Shown here: one piece after another, positions 28,805-37,312 of the stretch
Position numbering within the stretch: position 1 is the stretch's first letter
Layout: the number at the start of each line of letters is the position of its first letter
Assembly: GCF_022419185.1 (NCBI RefSeq)
Contig: NZ_JAJOZK010000003.1
Location: 124,001-188,000 of the forward strand
From: Thermomonas flagellata
Lineage (GTDB): Bacteria > Pseudomonadota > Gammaproteobacteria > Xanthomonadales > Xanthomonadaceae
Direction: 5' to 3'
Length of the DNA stretch: 64,000 bases
Position numbers and translations under genes: made by a program
The notes under the pieces: model-generated
Databases searched by the model: none
What the model was told of the DNA's origin: nothing
The model's input: the letters and a program-made list of their open reading frames with translations, nothing else

Positions 28805-31800
28805 TCAGTCCGCCGCCGGGCGCTCGCGCGCGCGCGGCAGCGGTGCCGGGCGCGCCTGCGCCTCCACCTGCGGCGCCTGCCACGCGCCGCGGATGCGGTA
28901 GCTGCGCGCACCCAGGTCCTGCATCGGGCGGTCCAGCACGGCGTTGGCGACCGCACCCACCGCGGCGCCGACCGGGCCGCCGGCGAGCGCGCCGACCGCG
29001 GTCAGCACCCCGCCCGAATGCGGGTATACGTCCACCGTCTGGTCCAGGCGCTGGCCGACCAGGTCGGCGCTGCCGCGCACCCGGATCTCGGCCGCCGGGC
29101 CGCGGATGTCGAGGTCGTCGGTCTGCACCTGGCCGCCGCCGACCCGGGCACTGCCCTGCAGGCGGTCGAACGCGAAGCCCTTGTCGAAGAAATCGCGGAA
29201 GTCCAGGGTCAGCCGGCGCGGCAACTGGGCGATGCCGAGCAGGCCAAGCACCCGCCCGGCGCCGGGCTCCACCTGCAGCAGGCGGCCGTCGCGCACGTCC
29301 ACCGCCAGCTGCGCCTGCAGGCCGGCCGCGGTCAGCGCCTGCGGTCCGCCGTGCCAGCCCGCGTCCAGCTGCAGGCGGCCGTGGCCGCCGGCGAGCTGCC
29401 CGCCCAGGCCGAGCGCGCCCAGCAGGCGGCCGACGTCGTCGCTGTCGAGGCGGGCGGAAAGCTGGGTCTGGGCGGCGCCCGCGTGCCCGCTCCAGTGCCC
29501 GCTGGCCTGCAGGCGCTGGCCGGCGCCGTGGGTGCTCAGCTCCTCCAGGCGCAGGCCGTCGGCGCTCGGCTGGGTGCGCAGGCGCGCACCGCCGAACGCC
29601 AGCCCGCCCACGCGCAGGTCGGCCACGTCGATCTGCAGCGGCGGGATGCGCGCCGGATCGGGCGCGGCCGCCGCCGTGGGCGTCGCGGTGGCCGCCGCGC
29701 CCGGCCAGGCCAAGGCCGGCGGGCGCCAGTCCAGCCGCGAGAAGCGCCCGACGATCGGCGCGCCGCGCGCATTCGGCAGGGTCAGCACCCCGGCGAGCGC
29801 CGGCCCCTCCAGCTGCAGGCGCTCGCCGCCGGCGACCGGCGCCAGGGTCAGCGCGGTGTCGGCGAAGTCCGCGCCGAGCAGGTGCAGCTGCCCCACCTGC
29901 AGTTCCACCCGCCGCAGCGGCGGGCCGCCGCGGCTGCCGCCGCCGGCCAGCACCGCGCTCCAGTCGAGCGGGTCCAGCTGCGGCACCCGGCCGTCGATCC
30001 ACAGCCCGCTGCCGCTGGGCGCCGCCGCCGCCCCGCCGCCGAGGCGGAGCTGCACCCCGGCCTGGGGGCCGCTGCCGCGGCTGCGCAGCGAGAGCACGTC
30101 ACCCAGATCGACCGCGACCTCGCCCTGCGCCAGCGGCAGGCTGAGGTCCACCTGCACCGGCCATGCCGCGGCGGCCGGCTTGCGCAGGGGCGGCGGCAGG
30201 CCGATCGCGGTGCCGACTAGGCTGGAGCGCAGGGCCAGCCGCCCCTGCCCCGCGGCCGCGCCCTGCGGCACCGCCAGCCGCGCGCTCCACGGCGAACGCC
30301 CGTCCATCCAGGGCTTGAGCCAATCCAGCTCGCCGCCGGCATGCGCGAGCACCTGGTCGATCCCGACGCTGGCCTGCAGCTCGGCCTCGAACGCCAGCCC
30401 CGGCGCCTGCGCGTGCGGGCCGGAGCGCAGCGAGAGCAGCCCCGGCTGGCCGTCGTGGCGCACCTGCAGGCCCTCGGCGAGGATGCCGGCGCGGTCGTAG
30501 CGCAGTCGCCCGCGCACACCGTCGAACGCCAGTCCCCAGCCGTCCTCGCGCAGCGCCACGTCCTGCAGCTGCACCTGGCCCTCGACCTGCATCGGCGGCG
30601 CCGGGTGGTAGAACGGCAGGCGCAGGTGGAAATCGCCCTGCACCGGCCCCCGCGCCTGCAGCCCGTCGAGCACGCTGCCGACCTCGCGCCGCAGCGGGCT
30701 GGCGCGCAGCAGTGCCAGCACCGCCCCGGCCTCGCCGGCGGTCTCGGCATCCACCGTCAGCTCGGCCTGGCCGAAGCGCGCGATCCCGGCGCGCAGGGAC
30801 GTCACCGGCACCCCGGCCAGGCGCGCGCGCCCGCTCAGGCCGAAGCCGTCGGCCTCGAACGCCAGCGCCCCGTCGACCTGCTCCGCCGCCGGCCAGTCCG
30901 GCTGGAACTTGACCCGGCCCTCGGCGATGCGGGCATCGATCCGGAACCGGCCGGCGCCGGCGCGCCCGGCCTCGGCGCGGAACGGCCAGTCGCGCAGGTC
31001 GCCGGCGACCACCGCGTGCGCATCGCGCACCCAGCCGCCCTGCAGCGCGGTGTCCAGCCAGCGCACGGTCTCCGCCGGCATCAGGTAGCGCACCCAGAAC
31101 CCACGCGCGGCGGTGACCGGGGCCGGCCCGACGTCCGCGGCCAGGTCCAGCCGCGGGCGGCCGCCCTCCGCGGGGAAGCCGATACCGCCGCGCACCGCCA
31201 CTGCCACCGCGTCCACCTGCAGCGCCAGGCCCGGGGTCTGTACCTGCCAGCCGGCATCGTCGCGCCAGGCCACCGCCTCGCCGTCGGCGCGGAACGCGTG
31301 CGCGACCCCGAACCCGGACGGCCAGTCGAACACCGCCTGCGCCTGCGGGTCGAAGCGCAGGCGCAGCCCGTGGCCGTCCGCGCGCAGGTCGCCGGCCACG
31401 CCTTGCAAGCCCGGGGCATGCCCGACCGGCGCGAAGCCCAGCGCGCGCAGGCGTGCGCCCGCCTGCAGCCGGTCCGGCGCCGCCGCGTCCAGCCACAGGT
31501 CTTCTGCCACTCCGCTCGGACGCGCCTGCAGCAGCCAGCGCCGCAGGCCGGGCGGCAGCCGGTCCGACAGCGCGGCCCAGGCCAGCAGCGGCCCGGCGTC
31601 GATGCGCGCGGCGCGCACCGCGTAGCGGCCGCCGCCGGCGACCGCCAGCCCGTCCAGGGTCTGCGCGCGGCGCCCGCCGCCGACCCGCAGCCGCAGCGCG
31701 CGCGCCTGCCACTGGCGCAGGGTGCCCTGCCAGTCGAGGTCGAAATCGAGCGCGCCCAGCGCCTGCGTCGGCAGCGGCGCGCCAGGGGCCAGCGGCGCCC

Positions 31801-32650
31801 CGGCCAGGGCCACGCCCTGCAGCCGGCCGCGGCTGCGCACGCCGACCACGCGCCCGCCGCGCAGGGTCAGCCAGGCCTCGGCCTCGCCGCGCCCGGCCGC
31901 GGCGCGCAGCCCCGCCAGCGGCGCCAGCGCGCGCCAGTCGCGCAGGTCCAGGCGCGGCGCCTGCAGGTACAGGCGCCCGTCACCGCGGTCGCGCGCGACG
32001 TCGAGCGCGGCGTATACCGGCGCCGCGTCCGCGCGCGACCGCGCGCGGACGCCGGCCTGCAGGCGCGCGCCGTGCACCTGCAGGCGCAGGTCCACCGTCG
32101 GGAAGGCCAAGTCGAGCCCCAGCTCCGGGGCCAGCACCCGCAGCCGCGCCTGCGCGACCTGCAGCTCGCCCAGCCGGCGCAGCGCATCCAGCGGATCCCC
32201 GCCGCCCGGCTGGCGCGGCAGCCCGCGCACCTGCCAGTGCCCGTCCGCCAGCCGCTGCAGGGTCAGGTCGAGCCCGTGCAGCCTAAGCTCGGTGAACGCC
32301 CGCCACGGCAGCCAGCCGGTGTACTGCGCGACCAGCAGCTCGGCATCGCCGATCCGCAGCGGCGCCGGGCCCGCCCCGATGCGCAGCCCGTCCAGCCGCA
32401 GCAGCGGGCCGCGCCGGGTCCAGGCCGTGTGCACGCGGTCGAACGCGACCGGCTGGCCAGCGCGCGCCGACAGCCAGGCGGCGATCTGCGCCGGATGGCG
32501 CTCCGCCAGCGGCAGCAGCAGGCTGCCGAGCGCGTTGCCCAGCGCCAGCCCGATCGCCAACAGCAGCGCGCCGTAGCCGAGCCCGCGCCGCAGCAGGCGC
32601 CAGCGCCGCCGCGGCGGCAGCGGATGGGCGGTGGCGGCGGGCGCGGTCAA
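28805..32650 (-). CDS. yhdP: YhdP family AsmA-like phospholipid transport protein
   Basis: Very large inner-membrane-anchored periplasmic protein of the AsmA/TamB superfamily, which with TamB and YdbH moves phospholipids to the outer membrane in E. coli. The 1281-residue protein has one N-terminal membrane segment (about residues 22-46, GLGYGALLLAIGLALGNALG). A long beta-rich body includes a DUF3971-like region, and the conserved C-terminus has LDFRDFFDKGFAFDRLQGSA and PAAEIRVRGSADLVGQRLDQ. The only plausible start is a TTG at 32650 (GGAT 4 nt before). It lies 27 nt after rng in the maf-rng-yhdP-tldD operon. Confidence 0.93.
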   Translation of the reverse strand: MTAPAATAHPLPPRRRWRLLRRGLGYGALLLAIGLALGNALGSLLLPLAERHPAQIAAWLSARAGQPVAFDRVHTAWTRRGPLLRLDGLRIGAGPAPLRIGDAELLVAQYTGWLPWRAFTELRLHGLDLTLQRLADGHWQVRGLPRQPGGGDPLDALRRLGELQVAQARLRVLAPELGLDLAFPTVDLRLQVHGARLQAGVRARSRADAAPVYAALDVARDRGDGRLYLQAPRLDLRDWRALAPLAGLRAAAGRGEAEAWLTLRGGRVVGVRSRGRLQGVALAGAPLAPGAPLPTQALGALDFDLDWQGTLRQWQARALRLRVGGGRRAQTLDGLAVAGGGRYAVRAARIDAGPLLAWAALSDRLPPGLRRWLLQARPSGVAEDLWLDAAAPDRLQAGARLRALGFAPVGHAPGLQGVAGDLRADGHGLRLRFDPQAQAVFDWPSGFGVAHAFRADGEAVAWRDDAGWQVQTPGLALQVDAVAVAVRGGIGFPAEGGRPRLDLAADVGPAPVTAARGFWVRYLMPAETVRWLDTALQGGWVRDAHAVVAGDLRDWPFRAEAGRAGAGRFRIDARIAEGRVKFQPDWPAAEQVDGALAFEADGFGLSGRARLAGVPVTSLRAGIARFGQAELTVDAETAGEAGAVLALLRASPLRREVGSVLDGLQARGPVQGDFHLRLPFYHPAPPMQVEGQVQLQDVALREDGWGLAFDGVRGRLRYDRAGILAEGLQVRHDGQPGLLSLRSGPHAQAPGLAFEAELQASVGIDQVLAHAGGELDWLKPWMDGRSPWSARLAVPQGAAAGQGRLALRSSLVGTAIGLPPPLRKPAAAAWPVQVDLSLPLAQGEVAVDLGDVLSLRSRGSGPQAGVQLRLGGGAAAAPSGSGLWIDGRVPQLDPLDWSAVLAGGGSRGGPPLRRVELQVGQLHLLGADFADTALTLAPVAGGERLQLEGPALAGVLTLPNARGAPIVGRFSRLDWRPPALAWPGAAATATPTAAAAPDPARIPPLQIDVADLRVGGLAFGGARLRTQPSADGLRLEELSTHGAGQRLQASGHWSGHAGAAQTQLSARLDSDDVGRLLGALGLGGQLAGGHGRLQLDAGWHGGPQALTAAGLQAQLAVDVRDGRLLQVEPGAGRVLGLLGIAQLPRRLTLDFRDFFDKGFAFDRLQGSARVGGGQVQTDDLDIRGPAAEIRVRGSADLVGQRLDQTVDVYPHSGGVLTAVGALAGGPVGAAVGAVANAVLDRPMQDLGARSYRIRGAWQAPQVEAQARPAPLPRARERPAAD

Positions 32651-32677
32651 GCCGATCCGCGCCCGCGGCCGGCGCGC

Positions 32678-34162
32678 TCACAGCAGGACCACATCGAACT
32701 GCTCCTGCAGGTACTGCGGGTCGGGCTGGAACCTGATCGACTTGCCGAGGAATTCCTCCAGCTCCGCCACCGCGTTGGATTCCTCGTCGGTGATGCGCGC
32801 CACCACCTTGGGCGAGGCGATCACCAGCAGGCGCTCGGCCTCGAACTGGCGCACCGCGCGCACCACCTCGCGGAAGATCTCGTAGGTCACGGTCTCGGCG
32901 GTCTTCACCATGCCGCGCCCGCCGCACTCGTGGCAGGGCTCGCACAGCTGGCGCTGCAGCGAGTCCACCGTGCGCTTGCGGGTCATCTCCACCAGCCCCA
33001 GCGGCGAGAAGTCGTACACCGTGGTCTTGGCGTGATCCTTGGCCAGCGACTTCTCGAGCGTGCGCAGCACCTGCCGCCGGTGCTCGGCGTCGAGCATGTC
33101 GATGAAGTCGATGATGATGATCCCGCCGAGGTTGCGCAGGCGCAGCTGGCGCGCCACCGCCTGCGCCGCTTCGAGGTTGGTGCGGAACACGGTCTCCTCG
33201 AGGTTGCGCTGGCCGAGGAAGCTGCCGGTGTTCACGTCCACCGTGGTCATCGCCTCGGTCTGGTCGATCACCAGGTAGCCGCCGGACTTCAGCGGCACTT
33301 CCTTCTCCAGCGCGCGCTGGATCTCGTCCTCGACCCCGTACAGGTCGAAGATCGGGCGCGAGCCGGCGTAGTGCTCGATCTTCTCGGCCAGCCCCGGCAT
33401 GTACTGCGCGGCGAACTGGCGCAGGCGCTCGCAGGTCTCGCGCGAATCCACCTTGACCTTGTCCACGTCGCGCCGGATCAGGTCGCGCACCGCGCGCAGC
33501 GGCAGGCTCAGGTCCTCGTAGATGCAGGTGCCGACCTTGGCCGCGGCGGCGGCCTGCTCGATCCGCTCCCACACCCGGCCGAGGTAGGCGATGTCCTCCG
33601 CCAGCGCTTCCTGCGGCTGGCCCTCGGCATTGGTGCGCACGATGTAGCCGTGGCCGCGCCCGGCCGGCGCCAGCGCGGCCATCAGCCCCTTCAGGCGGGC
33701 GCGCTCCGCGTCGTCCTCGATCCGCGCGGAGATGCCGACCACCCGCGTGCGCGGCAGCAGCACCAGGTAGCGCGAGGGGATGCTGAGCTGGGTGGTCAGG
33801 CGCGCGCCCTTGCTACCGATCGGGTCCTTGACCACCTGCACCACGATCTCGGCGCCGTCGCGCAGGACCTCGCCGATCGGCACCTGCACCTGCGGCGCCG
33901 GCGCGCCGGACTCCTCGCCCGGCTCCAGCGGGGCGTTGCGGAAGATGTCGTTGACGTGCAGGAAGGCAGCGCGGTCGAGGCCGATGTCGACGAACGCGGC
34001 CTGCATGCCCGGCATCACCCGCTGCACCTTGCCCTTGTAGATGTTGCCGACCACCCCGCGCTGGCTGCCGCGCTCGATGTGCAGCTCCTGCAGCATGCCG
34101 TTCTCGACCACCGCGACCCGGGTCTCGCGCGGGGTCACGTTGACCAGCAGCTCCTCGCTCAT
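32678..34162 (-). CDS. rng: Ribonuclease G
   Basis: Endoribonuclease of the RNase E/G family that matures the 5' end of 16S rRNA and turns over some mRNAs. The 494-residue protein has an S1 domain near residues 38-125 (VGNIYKGKVQRVMPGMQAAF). The catalytic DNase I-like domain has TVDVNTGSFLGQRNLEETVF near residue 306 and IIIDFIDML near residue 347. A Zn-link-like Cys cluster, CEPCHECGGRG, is near residue 408. It has the short RNase G form without the long C-terminal scaffold of RNase E. The start overlaps the maf stop by 4 nt (ATGA). Confidence 0.95.
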   Translation of the reverse strand: MSEELLVNVTPRETRVAVVENGMLQELHIERGSQRGVVGNIYKGKVQRVMPGMQAAFVDIGLDRAAFLHVNDIFRNAPLEPGEESGAPAPQVQVPIGEVLRDGAEIVVQVVKDPIGSKGARLTTQLSIPSRYLVLLPRTRVVGISARIEDDAERARLKGLMAALAPAGRGHGYIVRTNAEGQPQEALAEDIAYLGRVWERIEQAAAAAKVGTCIYEDLSLPLRAVRDLIRRDVDKVKVDSRETCERLRQFAAQYMPGLAEKIEHYAGSRPIFDLYGVEDEIQRALEKEVPLKSGGYLVIDQTEAMTTVDVNTGSFLGQRNLEETVFRTNLEAAQAVARQLRLRNLGGIIIIDFIDMLDAEHRRQVLRTLEKSLAKDHAKTTVYDFSPLGLVEMTRKRTVDSLQRQLCEPCHECGGRGMVKTAETVTYEIFREVVRAVRQFEAERLLVIASPKVVARITDEESNAVAELEEFLGKSIRFQPDPQYLQEQFDVVLL

Positions 34163-34728
34163 GGGTCGATCCCGAACTGGCGCAGCAGCTGGCGGGTCTC
34201 GTACAGCGGCAGGCCCATCACCCCGCTGTGGCTGCCGGCCAGGTGCGCGACGTGGGCCTCGAAGCGGCCCTGGATCGCGTAGGCGCCGGCCTTGCCCTGC
34301 CATTCGCCACAGGCCAGGTAGCGCGCGATCGCGGCCTCATCCAGCGCCTCCACCGTGACCTGCGAGCGCGACACCGCCTGCGCCTCGCGCCCGGCGGCGA
34401 CCACCGACACCGCCGTGGCCACCTCGTGGGTGCGCCCCGACAGCCGGCGCAGCATGTCCGCGGCGGCGGCGGCGTCCGCCGGTTTGCCGAACACGTCGTC
34501 GTCGAGGATGACCTCGGTATCGGCCGCGAGCACCACCGCGCCCGGCACCGCCACCACCCGCAGCAGGCCCGCGCCGGCCTTCTCGCGCGCGACCCGGCAC
34601 ACGTAGTCCAGCGCCGGCTCGCCCGGGGCGCGCCGCTCCGGCAGGTCGAGGTCGAGCACGCCGAAGTCCAGCCCCAGGCGGGCCAGCAGGTCGGCGCGGC
34701 GGGGCGAGCGCGAGGCTAGATGCAGCAT
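34159..34728 (-). CDS. maf: Maf family nucleotide pyrophosphatase (YhdE type)
   Basis: House-cleaning enzyme expected to hydrolyse dTTP and UTP and their modified forms; Maf proteins are linked to septum control. The 189-residue protein starts MLHLASRSPRRADLLARLGL and has the catalytic-loop Asp in VVLAADTEVILDDDVFGKP near residue 70. A GAYAIQGRFEAHVAHLAGS segment near residue 150 follows the DTTPase/UTPase pattern (YAIQG). The position upstream of rng-yhdP-tldD supports YhdE rather than YceF. It lacks the usual mreBCD neighbours. A -10-like TAGACT ends 7 nt before the start. Confidence 0.94.
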   Translation of the reverse strand: MLHLASRSPRRADLLARLGLDFGVLDLDLPERRAPGEPALDYVCRVAREKAGAGLLRVVAVPGAVVLAADTEVILDDDVFGKPADAAAAADMLRRLSGRTHEVATAVSVVAAGREAQAVSRSQVTVEALDEAAIARYLACGEWQGKAGAYAIQGRFEAHVAHLAGSHSGVMGLPLYETRQLLRQFGIDP

Positions 34729-34735
34729 GCCCGGC

Positions 34736-34741
34736 AGTCTA
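34736..34741 (-). promoter_or_regulatory. Candidate -10 of the maf-rng-yhdP-tldD operon (leaderless)
   Basis: On the minus strand TAGACT (34741 down to 34736) is followed by seven bases and then the maf ATG. It matches five of six -10 consensus-related positions loosely (T, A, A, T fixed). The transcript would begin at the start codon. No strong -35 is visible. Confidence 0.45.
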
Positions 34742-34881
34742 ACCCGAGCCCCGCGCCGGCCCGGCGGCAGCGGCCCGCGCAGCGGGCGCCGGCTCATCAC
34801 GCATTCACCGCCGGCGCGCGTTCACCTGCGGGCAACCCGGCGCCGGCGATGCTCGCTCGCGCCATCCCACTGGAGCCTCGC

Positions 34882-35628
34882 ATGCCCGCCGTCCGCGCCG
34901 TCCTGCCGGTCCTTGCCCTCGCCCTCGCCCTCGGAGTCCCCATGCACGCCGGAGCCCAGTCGACCACGCCGCCTACCCCGCAGGTCCCCGCCGACGCCAC
35001 CCTGCTGTCGGTGGCGACCACCGCCGAGACCACCCGCGTGCCGGACGTGGCGCGGATCTCCACCGGGGTAGTGACCCAGGCCGGCGACGCCAATGCGGCC
35101 ATGCGCGAGAACGCGACCCAGATGGACCGGGTGATGGCGGCGCTGCGCAGCGCCGGGATCGCCGCGCGCGACATCCAGACCAGCGGGATCAGCCTGAACC
35201 CGCAGTACCGCTACGTGGAGAACCAGCCGCCGGCGATCGTCGGCTACCAGGCCAGCAACACCGTCAGCGTCAAGGTGCGCGAGCTGGCCCGCCTGGGCAA
35301 GGTGCTGGATGCGCTGGCCGCCGCCGGCGCCAACCAGATCAGCGGTCCCAGCTTCGAGGTCGACCAGCCGGAGGCCGCCTACGCCGAGGCGCGCGTGCTG
35401 GCCCTGCGCAAGGCGCAGGCGCAGGCGCAGACCTATGCCGAGGCGCTGGGCCTGAAGGTGCGGCGGGTGATCAGCATCAACGAGGGCGGCCCGCGCCTGC
35501 CGACGCCGATGCCGGTGCTGCGCGCGGCCGCCGCGCCGATGGCGATGATGGAGAAGGACACCGCGGTGTCGCCGGGCGAGGCCAGCCTCGGCGTCGGCAT
35601 CGAGGTGGTGTTCGAGCTGGGCCGCTGA
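34882..35628 (+). CDS. Secreted SIMPL domain protein (DUF541)
   Basis: A 248-residue periplasmic or outer-membrane-associated protein with a SIMPL domain (E. coli relative YggE, associated with oxidative stress protection; biochemical role unclear). A signal peptide, AVLPVLALALALGVP ending MHAGAQ, covers residues 4-26. The domain shows the typical periodic pattern: ATTAETTRVPDVARISTGVV near residue 44, GIAARDIQTSGISLNPQYRY near residue 93 and ALRKAQAQAQTYAEALGLKV near residue 174. ATG 34882 has GGAG at 34872-34875. It is divergent from maf and convergent with rlmH. Confidence 0.9.
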   Translation: MPAVRAVLPVLALALALGVPMHAGAQSTTPPTPQVPADATLLSVATTAETTRVPDVARISTGVVTQAGDANAAMRENATQMDRVMAALRSAGIAARDIQTSGISLNPQYRYVENQPPAIVGYQASNTVSVKVRELARLGKVLDALAAAGANQISGPSFEVDQPEAAYAEARVLALRKAQAQAQTYAEALGLKVRRVISINEGGPRLPTPMPVLRAAAAPMAMMEKDTAVSPGEASLGVGIEVVFELGR

Positions 35629-35666
35629 GCCGCCCTACCCGGGCGCGCGCCCAGGGCCGCGCTCAG
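35625..35666. terminator. Bidirectional hairpin between the SIMPL gene and rlmH
   Basis: An extended imperfect inverted repeat spans both stop codons: arms CTGAGC (35625-35630) and GCTCAG (35661-35666), inner arms GCCCT (35632-35636) and AGGGC (35653-35657), and a central GGGCGCGCGCCC (35641-35652). There is no T tract. Its place between two convergent genes suggests a shared terminator. Confidence 0.5.
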
Positions 35667-36133
35667 GCGCGGTGGTAGGGATGGCCGGCCAGCAGCGCCG
35701 CCGCGCGGTAGAGCTGCTCGGCCACCAGCAGGCGCACCAGCATGTGCGGCAGCGTCAGCGGGCCGAGCGACCAGGCCTCGTCGGCGCGCGCCAGCACCTC
35801 GGGGGCATGCCCTTCCGGGCCGCCGATCAGCAGGGCGAGATCGCGCCCCTGCCCACGCCAGTGCGCCAGGCGCTGGGCCAGCTGCTCGGAGCTGTGCATG
35901 CGGCCGCGTCCGTCCAGCGCGACCACCTGCGCCTGCCTCGGCAGCGCCGCCAGCACCCGCGCGCCCTCGTCCGCGATCGCGCGCGCGGTGTCGCGGCCCT
36001 TGCCGCGGCTGCCGGGCGCGACCTCCACCAGCTCCAGCGGCAGCCAGTGCGACAGCCGCTTCTGGTATTCGGCAAACCCCTGCGCGACCCAGCCGGGCGC
36101 GCGCTCGCCGACCGCGACCAGGCGGGCTTTCAT
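35663..36133 (-). CDS. rlmH: 23S rRNA (pseudouridine1915-N3)-methyltransferase RlmH
   Basis: SPOUT-class, SAM-dependent enzyme that methylates pseudouridine 1915 in helix 69 of 23S rRNA on assembled 70S ribosomes. The 156-residue length is standard. It starts MKARLVAVGERAPGWV, has the SAM-binding knot segment LALLIGGPEGHAPEVLARAD near residue 100, then LPHMLVRLLVAEQLYRA and the terminal GHPYHRA. It is the last gene of the leuS-lptE-holA-nadD-rsfS-rlmH run; the mrdA/rodA genes that often follow are absent here. Confidence 0.96.
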   Translation of the reverse strand: MKARLVAVGERAPGWVAQGFAEYQKRLSHWLPLELVEVAPGSRGKGRDTARAIADEGARVLAALPRQAQVVALDGRGRMHSSEQLAQRLAHWRGQGRDLALLIGGPEGHAPEVLARADEAWSLGPLTLPHMLVRLLVAEQLYRAAALLAGHPYHRA

Positions 36134-36203
36134 CGCGGCAGGACCGGGGCGTGAGGCAGGGGGCGCGCAGCCGTGTGCGCGCGCACGCCCCGGCGCGGCC
36201 GGC

Positions 36204-36605
36204 TCATCCCGGCAGGCCCGGCTCCGGCGGCTGGTCGCCGACCGTCCACAGCCGCTCCAGCGCATAGAACTCGCGCACCCGCGGCAGCATCACGTGGACC
36301 ACCACGTCGCCGAGGTCGACCAGCACCCACTCCGCCTCGCGCTCGCCCTCGACCCCGAGCGGCACCACGTCCAGCCGCTTGGCGAACTTCACCACCTCGT
36401 CGGCGATCGCCTTGACGTGGCGGGTGGAGGTACCGGAGGCGATCACCATGAAGTCGCACACGCTGCTCTTGCCGCGCACGTCGATCTCGACCACGTCCTT
36501 CGCCTTGAGCTCCTCGACCGCCGCGTGCACGGTCTTCAGCAGGACGTCCGCGGACGGCGGCGGGTGCGGCAGGCGGGTCTTGATGACGTGGGCGGGCGTG
36601 GTCAA
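36204..36605 (-). CDS. rsfS: Ribosome silencing factor RsfS
   Basis: Binds uL14 on the 50S subunit and blocks subunit joining when nutrients are scarce. The 133-residue protein has the conserved core VVEIDVRGKSSVCDFMVIAS near residue 44, STRHVKAIADEV near residue 65, and a C-terminal VDLGDVVVHVMLPRVREFY. No ATG or GTG gives the family N-terminus; the best start is TTG at 36605, giving (M)TTPAHVIKTRLPHPPPSAD. It lies 13 nt after the nadD stop, and 70 nt separate it from rlmH. Confidence 0.92.
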   Translation of the reverse strand: MTTPAHVIKTRLPHPPPSADVLLKTVHAAVEELKAKDVVEIDVRGKSSVCDFMVIASGTSTRHVKAIADEVVKFAKRLDVVPLGVEGEREAEWVLVDLGDVVVHVMLPRVREFYALERLWTVGDQPPEPGLPG

Positions 36606-36618
36606 GGGCGTCGGGCTC

Positions 36619-37305
36619 TCAGGCGTCGGTGGACTCGGGCGGCAGTATAGCCCCCGGCTCGCGGTACAGCCGGTGGCGTTCGATGTAGGCGGCGACCGCC
36701 GGCGGCACCCAGTCCTGCCAGGGGTCGCCGCTGCGGATGCGGCGGCGCAGCTCGGTGGAGGACTCCGGGCGCGGCAGCGCCAGCGGCAGCAGAGCGAAGC
36801 CGCCGGAGGCGCTCTCGTGCAGGGCCGAGGGCGGCAGCCAGCGCTGGTCGAGTTCGGCCAGCACCGCAGGGGCGCTGGCGCGCAGCATGGCCGCGTCGAT
36901 CGGGGCGCCGGGGCGCTGCACCGCGACCACGTGCGCCAGCTCGAACAGGTCCTGCCAGCGGTGCCAGGTATGCAGCTGCAGCAGGGCGTCGCTGCCGACC
37001 AGCCAGGCGATCGGCAAGGCCTCGCCCAGTTCGGCGCGCAGCTCGGCCAGGGTGTCCACGGTGTACGAGGGCCCCGGCCGCGCCAGTTCGCGGCGGTCGA
37101 GGTGCAGGCCCGGCTCGCCGGCCAGCGCCAGTTCGAGCATGGCCACCCGCTGGGCGGCGTCGGCGCGGGTCTCCGGCTTGTGCGGCGGGTCGTGCGCGGG
37201 CACCAGCCACACCTGCGCGTGCAGCACGTCGCGCGCCGCGCGCGCGATCGCCAGGTGCCCGGCATGCACCGGGTCGAACGTCCCGCCGAAGCAGACCCGC
37301 AGCAT
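36619..37305 (-). CDS. nadD: Nicotinate-mononucleotide adenylyltransferase
   Basis: Transfers AMP from ATP to nicotinate mononucleotide, giving deamido-NAD in NAD biosynthesis. The 228-residue protein has the nucleotidyltransferase motif FGGTFDPVHAGHLAIA at residues 6-21, LVPAHDPPHKPETRADAAQR near residue 35 and the second ATP motif SSTELRRRIRSGD near residue 185. ATG 37305 lies 7 nt after the holA stop. The holA-nadD-rsfS order is conserved. Confidence 0.96.
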   Translation of the reverse strand: MLRVCFGGTFDPVHAGHLAIARAARDVLHAQVWLVPAHDPPHKPETRADAAQRVAMLELALAGEPGLHLDRRELARPGPSYTVDTLAELRAELGEALPIAWLVGSDALLQLHTWHRWQDLFELAHVVAVQRPGAPIDAAMLRASAPAVLAELDQRWLPPSALHESASGGFALLPLALPRPESSTELRRRIRSGDPWQDWVPPAVAAYIERHRLYREPGAILPPESTDA

Positions 37306-37312
37306 GCGCCGT